Shown here: one piece after another, positions 17,477 through 25,492 of the stretch
Layout of the letters: each line of letters starts with the position of its first letter
How positions within the stretch are numbered: position 1 is the stretch's first letter
Source of the DNA: Neobittarella massiliensis (ex Bilen et al. 2018)
GTDB taxonomy: Bacteria; Bacillota; Clostridia; Oscillospirales; Ruminococcaceae
NCBI RefSeq assembly: GCF_900289145.1
Contig: NZ_OKQO01000005.1
Span: 186,001 to 250,000 of the forward strand
Length of the DNA stretch: 64,000 bases
Reading direction: 5' to 3'
Made by a program: the position numbers and the translations under genes
Notes under the pieces: generated by a model
The model's database searches: none
What the model saw: only the letters and a program-made list of their open reading frames with translations
What the model was told of the DNA's origin: nothing

Positions 17477-17915
17477 AAAGCGGTGTGGCAGTGTAGGCGC
17501 ATCGCAGGGGACGGACCACCAGGTGGGCGGACACGGCGGTACCGCGGTAGCAGGTGGTCGCGGGTCGGGTACCGTAGAGAAAAACCAAATTTTTGATACA
17601 GGGCCAGACCGCGCCCGTTGCGGGCATCGACTTCCAGCTCGAGCTGCGTATAGCCCATGCTGCGGGCGGCAGACAGCAGCGCATCGCGCATGACACTACT
17701 CAGGCCGAGGCCCCAGCAGCGCTGCTGGACAGAGATACCAAATACCGCCCGATGGCAATATTTTGCCGTAGGGAGGCTGGGGCCACCCCACCGACAGCCA
17801 CCAGCTGGCCGTCGACAAAGGCGGCCAGCTTGACCTGGCGGGGATGGCACAGCAGTGCGGCCAGATGACCGGCGTGCTGCGCGGGAGCAACGTCTATCTC
17901 GTCTGGGGGGGTCAT
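17475..17915 (-). pseudogene. decayed GNAT acetyltransferase
   Basis: Three successive reading frames together spell one GNAT. Frame A starts at ATG 17913-17915 (MTPPDEIDVAPAQHAG, then VKLAAFVDGQLVAVGGVAP). Around 17740 it must shift to read GISVQQRCWGLGLSS and LELEVDARNGRGLALYQKFGF, the acetyl-CoA loop and beta5-alpha4. Near 17575 a further shift is needed to reach YGTRPATTCYRGT and the stop at 17475. At least two frameshifts are needed, so it is probably a pseudogene; sequencing error at both sites is less likely. Its end abuts the SIS-operon terminator. Confidence 0.75.
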
Positions 17916-18606
17916 AAAATCAGTTTGGGTGCTGGTACAGCGCTGGTGGGCCGCACGGCGGCAGCGTCTTGCGCTTGCGGAGCGGGGGGGCGCAACAGGG
18001 CGAGCCCCCATTTATAAGGGACACCGGCAGCGATAAAATAGTCATACCGGGAGCTCTTTTTCCTGATGGAGCGGCTGAAAAGGCCACGCAAAATATACAA
18101 TTTGTATATTTTTGGAACAAAATACAAATTTTGTCAGTTTCCGAAGGATGCTGCCGGAAAAAAGAGAACCGCCGTACTTTTGACCGCATAGACGGCGTGT
18201 CGGCTGGGCTTGGCAGTACCGAACAACCGGGCAGTGGGGGCGGCGGCTCTCCCCTCCTCTTTCTCTGTACGGCGGGGCGGGATGCGCGGACAGGTGCCCC
18301 GCCCGGCGGCATTTGGGTACGGCGTGGTAGAGAGGGGACGGCTAAGTGGATTGCTGAAAAAGACGGCGGCCCGGACCGGGGACGGTGCTGGTTGACGGCT
18401 GCTTTTGGGGGGCGATCGCAGAAAATGCAGGAAAATGACGGGGCAGCTGGCGATAGGGCGGTAAGCCCCTGGGTCGGGTGGTGGGCCTTGGGGTGCCGGG
18501 CGGCCCCCGTGCGAGAGCGTAGTTTGGGGGAGATACTTGGGAAAACAGAGAGACTGCCGGAGATGGTGAGTTGCATATGGAGAGCCTGTGGCAGCACCGT
18601 ACCGTG
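17916..18606. other. gene-poor stretch with two AT-rich palindromes
   Basis: No supported gene. Stop-poor frames reflect G-richness. Two palindromes occur: 18090-18112 (11-bp arms, AAAATATACAA) and 18117-18134 (ACAAAAT arms with 4-base spacer), in an otherwise GC-rich area. Confidence 0.55.
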
Positions 18607-20187
18607 ATCTGGCTTTGAGGGATGGGGATGGTCTCTCCTCTTGTATTGATATTGATATTGGTATCGGTGTCTATACCAGTGCCGATATTGGTGCAGGACG
18701 GATCGAGTGAGCGGGGCGGGACGGTGCAGGGATTGGCACTGCGGGCAGTTGGCTTTTATAGGGGGAGGTGGAGCTATATTGGTGGTGTATGGGGGCGGCA
18801 TACTGCACTTGGGACTGGTTGGTGCGGGATGTTTGTGGGGGCAAATATAGAGGGGTGGTGCTGCGCCGCCATCTGGCTTTGAGGGATGGAGACGGTCTCC
18901 CCTATTGTATTGGGAGCGGTGCCCGTACTGGTGTCGGCACCGGTGTGGGGCGGGGCTAGCGAGCAGGACGGTACAGGGGCGGCACTGCGGGCAGTTGGTT
19001 TTTGTAGGTAGAGGTGGGGCTATATTGGTGGTGTATGGGGGCGGTATGCTGCACTTGGGGCTGGTTGGTACGGGATGTTTGTGGGGGCAAATATAGAGGG
19101 GGGTGGTGCGCCGCCATCCGGCTTTGAGGGATGGGGACGGTCTCCCCTCTTGTATTGGAGGCGGTGCTCGTACTGGTGTCGACACCAGTGTGGGGCGGTA
19201 TAGGGGGTGGAGATGCGGACAACTGGCTTTTATGTAGCTATTGGTGGTGTATGGGGCGATATACTGCACTTGGGGCTGGTTGGTGCGGGATGTTTGTGGG
19301 GGCAAATATGGAGTGGTGGTGCGCCGCTATCTGGCTTTGTGGGATGGGGACGGTCTCCCCTCTTGTATTGGGGATGGTTCCCGTGCTGGTGTCAGCACCG
19401 GTGTGGGGCGGGGCGGGGCAGGTGATGGAGATGCGGACAACTGGCTTTTATGTAGTTATTGGTGGTGTATGGGGCGGTACACTACACTTGGGGCTGGCTG
19501 GCGCAGGATGTTTGTGGGGGCAAATATAGAGGGGTGGTGCTGCGCCATCATCTGGCTTTGAGGGATGGGGACGGTCTCCCCTCTTGTATTGGGAGCGGTG
19601 CCCGTACTGGTGTCGGCACCGGTGTGGGGCGGGCGAGCGGGGCGGTGCAGGTGATGGAGATGCGGACAATTGGCTTTTGTGTAGCTATTGGTGGTGTATG
19701 GGGCGATATACTGCACTTGGGGCTGGCTGGCGCGGGATGGTTGTGGGGGCAAACATAGAGGGGTGGTGCTGCGCCGCCATCTGGCTTTGAGGGATGGGGA
19801 CGGTCTCCCCTCTTGTAATGGGGGTGGTGCCCGTACTGGTGTCGGCATCGGTGTGGGGCGAGGCGGTATAGGGGGTGGAGATGCGGACAACTGGCTTTTG
19901 TGTGGCTATTGGTGGTGTATGGGGCAGCATACTGCACTTGGGGCTAGCTGGCGCGGGGTGCTTGCGGGCGCAAATATGGAGTAGTGATGCACCGCCATCT
20001 GGCTTTGTGGGATGGGGACGGTCTCCCCTTTTGTATTGGGGGCGGTGCCCGTACTGGTGTCGACATCGGCGCGGGGCGGGGCGCTGCGGGCAGATGACTT
20101 TTACAGGTGGGGATGTAGCTATATTGATGGTGTATGGGGAACGTACTACGCCCGGAGCTGGCGCGGGATGGTTGTGGGCACAAAAAA
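18607..20187 (+). repeat. tandem array of seven long repeats
   Basis: Seven direct units begin at 18607, 18871, 19116, 19329, 19550, 19779 and 19997 with lengths 264, 245, 213, 221, 229, 218 and about 190 bases. Each starts with ATC(T/C)GGCTTTG(A/T)GGGATGG, followed by a GGGGACGGTCTCCCC stem-loop (varied in unit 1, compensated to GGAGAC/GTCTCC in unit 2), a GGTGCC...GGCACC hairpin, a TATTGGTGGTGTATGGGG block and a TGTGGGGGCAAATAT block. The G-rich strand is constant. Open frames run through it on both strands but differ in frame between units and have no SD, so coding is unlikely. Confidence 0.85.
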
Positions 20188-20221
20188 GCAGAGCGGCGGA
20201 CCGGATGAACCGCTGCTCTGC
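20183..20221. terminator. terminator hairpin after cotF-like gene
   Basis: GCAGAGCGGCGG pairs with CCGCTGCTCTGC (one G-U), flanked by A run and T run, so usable on both strands. It marks the end of the repeat array and follows the minus-strand coat gene by about 25 bases. Confidence 0.85.
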
Positions 20222-20246
20222 TTTTATTGGGGGTGCATGGCCGGTA

Positions 20247-20522
20247 CTACTGCTGAGCGTTGGCCGGGTCTTCCTGCGTGGCTTTCTGTTTGGCCTGGTT
20301 GATCTTGTCGGCCTTGGCGGCGGGAGTGGGATACCAGCCGCGCTTTTGCATCTCCTCGAACACTTCCATTTGGATCTGGTGTTCATCTTGCAGCAGGCTC
20401 ATCATCACGCTCTTTATCTCTTTGCCGGCACATTCGCAGGCAAAGGTATTATACTGGGCGGTGATGTGCTTTTGCGAGGAGAGCATATCGGTGAGTATGG
20501 CCTGATCGTCTATGGTATTCAT
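20247..20522 (-). CDS. cotF: CotF-family spore coat protein
   Basis: A 91-residue protein of the Coat_F family: DDQAILTDMLSSQKHITAQYN, then LLQDEHQIQMEVFEEMQKRGWY, the conserved helix pair with the diagnostic M-x2-RGWY ending. CotF-type proteins are coat or spore-surface components with a ferritin-like helical fold. ATG follows AAAGGAGG by 8 nt. It lies 16 nt after a second small coat-like gene, so they form a sporulation pair, probably under a late mother-cell sigma factor (no such promoter identified). The Gln/Ala-rich tail is variable in the family. Confidence 0.88.
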   Translation of the reverse strand: MNTIDDQAILTDMLSSQKHITAQYNTFACECAGKEIKSVMMSLLQDEHQIQMEVFEEMQKRGWYPTPAAKADKINQAKQKATQEDPANAQQ

Positions 20523-20538
20523 TCAAGATGCCTCCTTT

Positions 20539-20724
20539 TTACTGCAGCTGATTGAGCAGCTTGTCGTAGTGGTTTTGGTGTTTGGCGGCTATCTGCTCGC
20601 ATTTTTGCTTGATCTGGGCGTCTTGACAGATAGAGGCGTACATCTGGTATTTTTGGATGAGGATGCGCTCTTCGGTGAGGCAGTCCTCAATGCCGGAGAG
20701 CTCTTTTTCGGTTATGGTGTTCAC
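20539..20724 (-). CDS. small CotF-like spore coat protein
   Basis: 61 residues, helical, with LSGIEDCLTEERILIQKYQMYA and QKCEQIAAKHQNHYDKLL, a pattern that accompanies CotF in Clostridia. Start is GTG at 20722-20724 after a weak GGGGG SD. Two Cys residues (positions 14 and 33) and one more at 42. It precedes cotF in the same direction with a 16-nt gap, where the cotF SD lies. Confidence 0.75.
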   Translation of the reverse strand: MNTITEKELSGIEDCLTEERILIQKYQMYASICQDAQIKQKCEQIAAKHQNHYDKLLNQLQ

Positions 20725-20849
20725 GGTGGTTTTCCCCCTTTTTTAAACGTTGCCTTAGTAGTGTACACCGCACCGCAGTGGGATATTCAAAAAAAGCTGT
20801 CGGCGGCGGGCCGGGTATCGGCATATTTTACGGCGGCGGGTTTTTGTGT

Positions 20850-20855
20850 TATACT
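20850..20855 (+). promoter_or_regulatory. extended -10 (TGTTATACT) before the membrane protein gene
   Basis: TG at 20847-20848 precedes TATACT, 51 bases upstream of the start at 20907. No clear -35. Confidence 0.4.
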
Positions 20856-20906
20856 TTTTACGAAAACCGCAGGAAAACCACTGTTTCTACGATGGGAGAA
20901 CACCGC

Positions 20907-21767
20907 ATGAATGAGATCGTCGATGCATTTTTAAAGCAATACGCCCCCGACCCGGACGGCCAGCAGTTGGGTCGGCAGATAAAAAGGCGGCACCAGCTGA
21001 TGCGGGGCTGCTACCTGCTGATGCTGCTGGTGGGCGTGCTGCTGGTGAGCCGTTTTGGCTTTTGGGGCATTATTGCCGGGGTGCTGCTGTTGGCGGCCGG
21101 GGCGGTGCTGCTGCGGCTGGAGCAGGACCGCTCGATGGCGCTGCTGCAGGACTGCCTGTTGCAGCAGTGCGACCCGGCCATGGCGGCCACTGCCTTTATT
21201 ACCTGCCAAAAGGCATTTTGGAAAGGGGCGCACACCGCCGGGTGTATCGATCTGGCCCGCAACCTGCACCTGATGGGGGCTCGCGAGCTGGCAGAGCAGG
21301 TGTTGGAACTGGTGCAAAATGGCCCCTTCTCGTCGCAGAACTACCTGAATTTTTGTACGGTACAGGCCCATATCGCCACCGATGACGGCGACGCCGACAC
21401 GGTGCGGGCGGTGCTGGATACCCTAAACCGCTGGAAGAGCGAGAGGGATAAAAAGGTAGACGCCCAGAAAAAGGGGCAGATCCACCGGCTGCGGCGGACC
21501 CTGACTTTTTTAAAAGGCAAATATGACACCTACATTGCCCAGATGCGCGGCCAAAAGCAGCGCACCCCGTACGGGCAGGTGTGCGCCGGCTATTATGTGG
21601 GGCGGGCCTACCTGGAGATGGGTGACCTGACGGCGGCCGGTGAGCAGTTCGCCTGTGTAACGGAGCTGGGCGGCAAGATGGAGCTGGCGCTGATTTGCCA
21701 AAAGCTGCTGCAAGAGGCCCGGCGGCAGGACGAGAGCGGCGAGTCGGCCGACGGGCGGGAACAGTAG
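20907..21767 (+). CDS. membrane-anchored protein of unknown function
   Basis: 286 residues. Two adjacent hydrophobic segments (about 33-50 and 52-69) form a hairpin after an N-terminal cytosolic helix; the rest is helical with Leu/Ala/Gln pairs, as in tetratricopeptide-like proteins (e.g. GYYVGRAYLEMGDLTAAGEQF near residue 235). I do not recognise a named family. ATG at 20907 follows GGGAG; an in-frame ATG 5 codons earlier overlaps the SD. A GNAT gene starts 2 nt after its stop, so the two are probably co-transcribed. Confidence 0.6.
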   Translation: MNEIVDAFLKQYAPDPDGQQLGRQIKRRHQLMRGCYLLMLLVGVLLVSRFGFWGIIAGVLLLAAGAVLLRLEQDRSMALLQDCLLQQCDPAMAATAFITCQKAFWKGAHTAGCIDLARNLHLMGARELAEQVLELVQNGPFSSQNYLNFCTVQAHIATDDGDADTVRAVLDTLNRWKSERDKKVDAQKKGQIHRLRRTLTFLKGKYDTYIAQMRGQKQRTPYGQVCAGYYVGRAYLEMGDLTAAGEQFACVTELGGKMELALICQKLLQEARRQDESGESADGREQ

Positions 21768-21769
21768 CG

Positions 21770-22426
21770 ATGGACGGCGGATTTGCCCTGCGGCCGACCC
21801 GGCCCAGAGACTGGCGCCAGACCGAAGTGGTAGTGCGGGAGGCGTTTTGGAACACCTACCAGCCGGGGTGCTGCGAGCACCTGCTGCTACACCGGTTGCG
21901 GCAGAGCAGCGCGTACCTGCCGGCACTGGACCTGGTAGCTGTCGACAGGGACGGGCAGATCGTGGGGCACATCGCCTACACCCGCTCGCAGATAGCCGGG
22001 GCGCACGGCAGCACTGCTGTGGCGACATTCGGCCCTATCAGCGTGCTGCCTGGCTGGCAGCGGCAAGGTGTGGGGCGGGCACTGATCCGGCGCACCGAGG
22101 CGCTGGCGGCAGGGATGGGCTACCGCGGCATCGTTATTACCGGTGATGATGCGATCTACAGCCGGTTGGGGTACCAGGTGTCGAAGGTGTTTGGTATAGC
22201 GATGGTCGACGGGCGCTACCACGCGGCGCTGCTGGCCAGGGAGCTGGTGCCGGGCGGGCTGAGCGGGACACGGGGGCGCTTTATACAGGCACCGGTTTTT
22301 GACCAGCCCATCGAGCCGCGGCAGCTGCAAGATTTTGACGCCGCTTTTGCCCCTAAAAAGAAGGCGGTGACCCCCACCCAGCAGCGGTATCAGCAAAATC
22401 TATCCCGCTACCTGCCGGACGATTGA
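21770..22426 (+). CDS. GNAT family N-acetyltransferase (YhbS-like)
   Basis: 218 residues. The acetyl-CoA loop is GWQRQGVGRALIRR (about residues 99-112) after the beta4 strand ATFGPISVLP, and the late GDDAIYSRLGYQVS segment is typical of the YhbS group. The C-terminal 50 residues, FIQAPVFDQPIEPRQLQDF, form the extra segment seen in that group. ATG at 21770, two bases after the membrane protein stop. Substrate unknown. Ends before the terminator at 22439. Confidence 0.85.
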   Translation: MDGGFALRPTRPRDWRQTEVVVREAFWNTYQPGCCEHLLLHRLRQSSAYLPALDLVAVDRDGQIVGHIAYTRSQIAGAHGSTAVATFGPISVLPGWQRQGVGRALIRRTEALAAGMGYRGIVITGDDAIYSRLGYQVSKVFGIAMVDGRYHAALLARELVPGGLSGTRGRFIQAPVFDQPIEPRQLQDFDAAFAPKKKAVTPTQQRYQQNLSRYLPDD

Positions 22427-22438
22427 TCGGCTGGAGTG

Positions 22439-22483
22439 CGAGTGCCTGCCCCAACCGACCCGGGGTGGGCGCTCGTTTTTTTT
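22439..22483 (+). terminator. terminator after the GNAT gene
   Basis: CGAGTGCC...GGGCGCTCG stem with eight T, directly after the 22426 stop. Confidence 0.88.
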
Positions 22484-22569
22484 CGTATAGCTGCGGCCGC
22501 TTTTGCCGGTCGACCGATCCGGCCCCGGTGAGCAGGTGGAAGACAAGACGACTTATTTGGCGATAGCAG

Positions 22570-22604
22570 GAGCGCGCCCCGGCAGAGCTGGGGTGCGCTC
22601 TTTT
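22570..22604 (+). other. orphan terminator-like hairpin
   Basis: GAGCGCGCCCC (22570-22580) pairs with GGGGTGCGCTC (22590-22600), then TTTT on the plus strand. A plus-strand terminator already lies 100 bases upstream, and on the minus strand the hairpin lacks a T run after gatB. Confidence 0.55.
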
Positions 22605-22616
22605 ATATTGGCGCGC

Positions 22617-24047
22617 TCACTGGGCCAACCGCTCGCGCAGCAGCGCGGCGATGACGGCGGGGTCGCCGCGGCCGCCGGGTGCTTTCATCGTGCGGCCCAC
22701 CAGCGCCTGCAATGCGCTGCTCTTTCCCCTTTTATAGTCGCCCACCGAGCGGGCGTCAGCGGAAAGCACCTGCTCGACATAGGGGACCAGCTGGGCCGGG
22801 TCGGTCAGCTGCCAGAGGTCTTCGCCGGCGATGATCGCTACCGGGTCGCCGTCTTTTTTCCACAGCCGCGGCAGCAGTTGGCGGGCAGTGCTGCTACCGA
22901 TCTTTTTTTGGCCCAGCAGGTCGCACAGAGTGGCCAGGTGGGCCGGGGCGATGGGGATGGTGCTATCTTCCCCATCGCCCAGCAGGCGCAATATCTGGCT
23001 CAGTACCAGGTTACACAGCAGCTTGGGGTAGGCGGTGAGCTGGGCGGCTTGCTCGAAGTAGTCGGCCACCTGGCGGTCGGCGGTGAGCTGCTCGGCGTCG
23101 GAGGGGGTGAGACCAAAGTCGCGCTGGTAGCGGGCGCGGCGCGCATCGGGCAGAGTGGGTATCTCGGCGGCCAACTGCCGCAGCCAGGTCTCGTCCACCC
23201 GGATGGGCACCAGGTCGGGGTCGGGAAAATAGCGGTAGTCGTTGGCATTTTCTTTGCGGCGCATAGAGTGGGTCTTGCCGTCTTTTTCGTCGAAGCGGCG
23301 GGTCTCTTGCACCACCGGCTCGCCTGCCTGCAGCAGAGATACCTGGCGGCAGAACTCGTAGTTGATGGCTTTTTGGATAAAGGAGAAGGAGTTTAGGTTT
23401 TTGAGCTCGGCGCGCTTACCCAGTGCGCTCTGCCCCTGGGGGCGCACCGACAGGTTGACGTCGCAGCGCAGCGATCCCTCCTGCATTTTGCAGTCGGACA
23501 CACCGGTGTAGAGCAGCACCGAGCGCAGCTTTTGCAGATAGGCCACCGCCTCCGCAGCCGAGCGGATATCCGGCTCGGAGACGATCTCGATGAGTGGGAC
23601 ACCACAGCGGTTGCAGTCGAGCAGTGTGCCCTGGACCGAGTCGTGGATGAGTTTGCCGGCGTCTTCTTCGATGTGGATACGGGTGATGCCGATGCGTTTG
23701 GCACCGGACTTGGTCTGGATATCCAGATGGCCGCGGCTGCACAGCGGCAGGTCGTACTGGGAGATCTGATAGGCTTTGGGCAGGTCGGGGTAAAAGTAGT
23801 TTTTGCGATCCTGTTTAGAAAAGCCGGCGATCTCGCAATTCAGGGCCAGACCAGCTTTGACGGCGTAGGCCACCACCTGCTGATTGAGCACCGGCAGACT
23901 GCCGGGCAGACCGGTGCAGACTGGGCAGCACTGGGTGTTGGGGGCAGCGCCAAAGGTGGTGGGACAGTCGCAGAATATCTTGGTCTCTGTTTTGAGCTCG
24001 GCGTGGACCTCCAGCCCGATGACCATCTCGTAGCTCGTATCCATCAT
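22617..24047 (-). CDS. gatB: Asp-tRNA(Asn)/Glu-tRNA(Gln) amidotransferase subunit B
   Basis: 476 residues of the tRNA-binding and kinase subunit of GatCAB, which phosphorylates mischarged Asp/Glu on tRNA and amidates it. Signature VIGLEVHAELKT opens the catalytic domain, CPVCTGLPGSLPVLN follows, the GIGPD-like substrate region appears as ISQYDLPLC and IEEDAGKLIHD, and YRYFPDPDLVPI is the family hallmark. The C-terminal YqeY-like helical tail (APGGRGDPAVIAALLRER) binds the tRNA elbow. ATG overlaps gatA by 4 nt. Last gene of the aspS-gatC/gatA/gatB operon. Confidence 0.95.
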   Translation of the reverse strand: MMDTSYEMVIGLEVHAELKTETKIFCDCPTTFGAAPNTQCCPVCTGLPGSLPVLNQQVVAYAVKAGLALNCEIAGFSKQDRKNYFYPDLPKAYQISQYDLPLCSRGHLDIQTKSGAKRIGITRIHIEEDAGKLIHDSVQGTLLDCNRCGVPLIEIVSEPDIRSAAEAVAYLQKLRSVLLYTGVSDCKMQEGSLRCDVNLSVRPQGQSALGKRAELKNLNSFSFIQKAINYEFCRQVSLLQAGEPVVQETRRFDEKDGKTHSMRRKENANDYRYFPDPDLVPIRVDETWLRQLAAEIPTLPDARRARYQRDFGLTPSDAEQLTADRQVADYFEQAAQLTAYPKLLCNLVLSQILRLLGDGEDSTIPIAPAHLATLCDLLGQKKIGSSTARQLLPRLWKKDGDPVAIIAGEDLWQLTDPAQLVPYVEQVLSADARSVGDYKRGKSSALQALVGRTMKAPGGRGDPAVIAALLRERLAQ

Positions 24048-25492
24048 GCTCTCTCCTCTCTATAGCTCTGGGCGAAGTGGTGGGCGGCCCGCAGGATCTG
24101 CGCCTCGCCGAAGTGGCGGCCGATGAGCTGCATGCCTACCGGCAGGCCCTGTTCGTCGCGGCCGCAGGGCAGGCTGACGGCGGGCAGGCCGGCGATATTC
24201 ACCGGTACGGTATACACGTCGCCCAGGTACATCTGCATGGGGTCGCCCTGCTTTTCACCCAGCTTGTAGGCGGTGGTGGGGGCCACCGGCGAGAGCACCA
24301 TATCACAGGTATCTAAGATGCGGGCAAAGTCTTGCACCACCAAGGTGCGCACCTGTTGGGCTTTTTTGTAGTAGGCGTCGAAGTAGCCGGCAGAGAGCAC
24401 GAAGGAACCCAGCAGGATGCGGCGCTTGACCTCGGCCCCAAAGCCCTGACTGCGGCTTTTTAGATAGATCTCGTCGCGGGAGGTAAAGCCGGCGGCGCGA
24501 AAGCCGTATTTGACCCCGTCGAACCGGGCCAGGTTGGAGGATGCCTCAGCCGAGGAGATGACGTAGTAGGCCGGCAGCGCGCTGTCGAGACTGGGCAGTG
24601 TGGTCTCTACGATCTCGGCGCCCAGCTGCTCAAAGCGACGGGCGGCGGCCAGGATGCCCTGCTTGACCGGCGCGCTGAGGCCGGGGCCGAAATACTCCCG
24701 CGGGAGAGCGATCTTGAGCCCGCTTATATCTTGCCACAGGGCGGTGCGGGTGGACGTGTAGTCGCGGGGGGCGGAAGTGGCGTCGCGGGGGTCGTGCCCG
24801 CAGATGGCGTCGTAGAGCAGGGCGACATCTTCTACCGTATTAGCCAGCGGGCCGATCTGGTCGAGTGAGGAGGCGAACGCCACCAGCCCGTAGCGGGAGA
24901 CGGCGCCGTAAGTGGGCTTGAGCCCCACCACCCCGCAGTAGGCGGCCGGCTGGCGGATGGAGCCGCCAGTATCGGACCCCAGGGCCAGCGGCGCCTGCCG
25001 GGAAGCCACCGCCGCAGCGCTGCCACCGGAGGAGCCGCCGGGCACACGGGTGGGATCGACCGGGTTTTTGGTGGGGTGAAAGTGGGAGTTCTCGGTGGTG
25101 GAGCCCATGGCGAACTCGTCCATGTTGGTTTTGCCCAGCCGCACCGCCCCGGCGGCCTGCAGTTTTTTAAAGGCGGTGGCGCTGTAGGGGGGCGTAAAAT
25201 CGGCGAGCATTTTGGAGGCGCAGGTGGTGCGCACCCCGGCGGTGCAGATGTTGTCTTTTACCGCTACCGGCAGCCCGCACAGCGACCCGGCACGGCCCTG
25301 GCGGCGGGCAGTATCGGCGGCATCGGCAGCCGCCAGGGCCTCTTTGGCGGTGACGGTGAGGTAGGCGCCGATGTGGCGATCCGTCTTTTCTATCTGCTCG
25401 AGATAGGCGGCGGTGATCTGGCGGGCGCTCAGCTCGCGTTTCTCCATGGCCGCCAGCAGCTCGGCAGCGGTGTGCGCGGTGATCTGTTTCAT
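24044..25492 (-). CDS. gatA: Asp-tRNA(Asn)/Glu-tRNA(Gln) amidotransferase subunit A
   Basis: 482 residues, the glutaminase subunit of GatCAB that frees ammonia from Gln or Asn. The amidase signature is GGSSGGSAAAVASRQ and the Ser-cisSer-Lys triad is visible as VAVKDNI, GSDTGGSIR and SSGGSAA. It overlaps the upstream aspS-gatC gene and the downstream gatB gene by 4 nt each, indicating tight translational coupling. ATG start. Confidence 0.95.
   Translation of the reverse strand: MKQITAHTAAELLAAMEKRELSARQITAAYLEQIEKTDRHIGAYLTVTAKEALAAADAADTARRQGRAGSLCGLPVAVKDNICTAGVRTTCASKMLADFTPPYSATAFKKLQAAGAVRLGKTNMDEFAMGSTTENSHFHPTKNPVDPTRVPGGSSGGSAAAVASRQAPLALGSDTGGSIRQPAAYCGVVGLKPTYGAVSRYGLVAFASSLDQIGPLANTVEDVALLYDAICGHDPRDATSAPRDYTSTRTALWQDISGLKIALPREYFGPGLSAPVKQGILAAARRFEQLGAEIVETTLPSLDSALPAYYVISSAEASSNLARFDGVKYGFRAAGFTSRDEIYLKSRSQGFGAEVKRRILLGSFVLSAGYFDAYYKKAQQVRTLVVQDFARILDTCDMVLSPVAPTTAYKLGEKQGDPMQMYLGDVYTVPVNIAGLPAVSLPCGRDEQGLPVGMQLIGRHFGEAQILRAAHHFAQSYREERA

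Noticed and set aside
17920-19305. Long minus-strand open frame of about 460 codons across the repeat array
   Set aside because: Pro/His/Thr low complexity, no SD, frame tied to the repeat unit; most likely a by-product of G-richness on the opposite strand.
18607-20187. CRISPR array
   Set aside because: Units exceed 200 bases with no short constant repeat/variable spacer structure and no cas genes.
22570-22604. Terminator of gatB
   Set aside because: On the minus strand no T run follows the stem.
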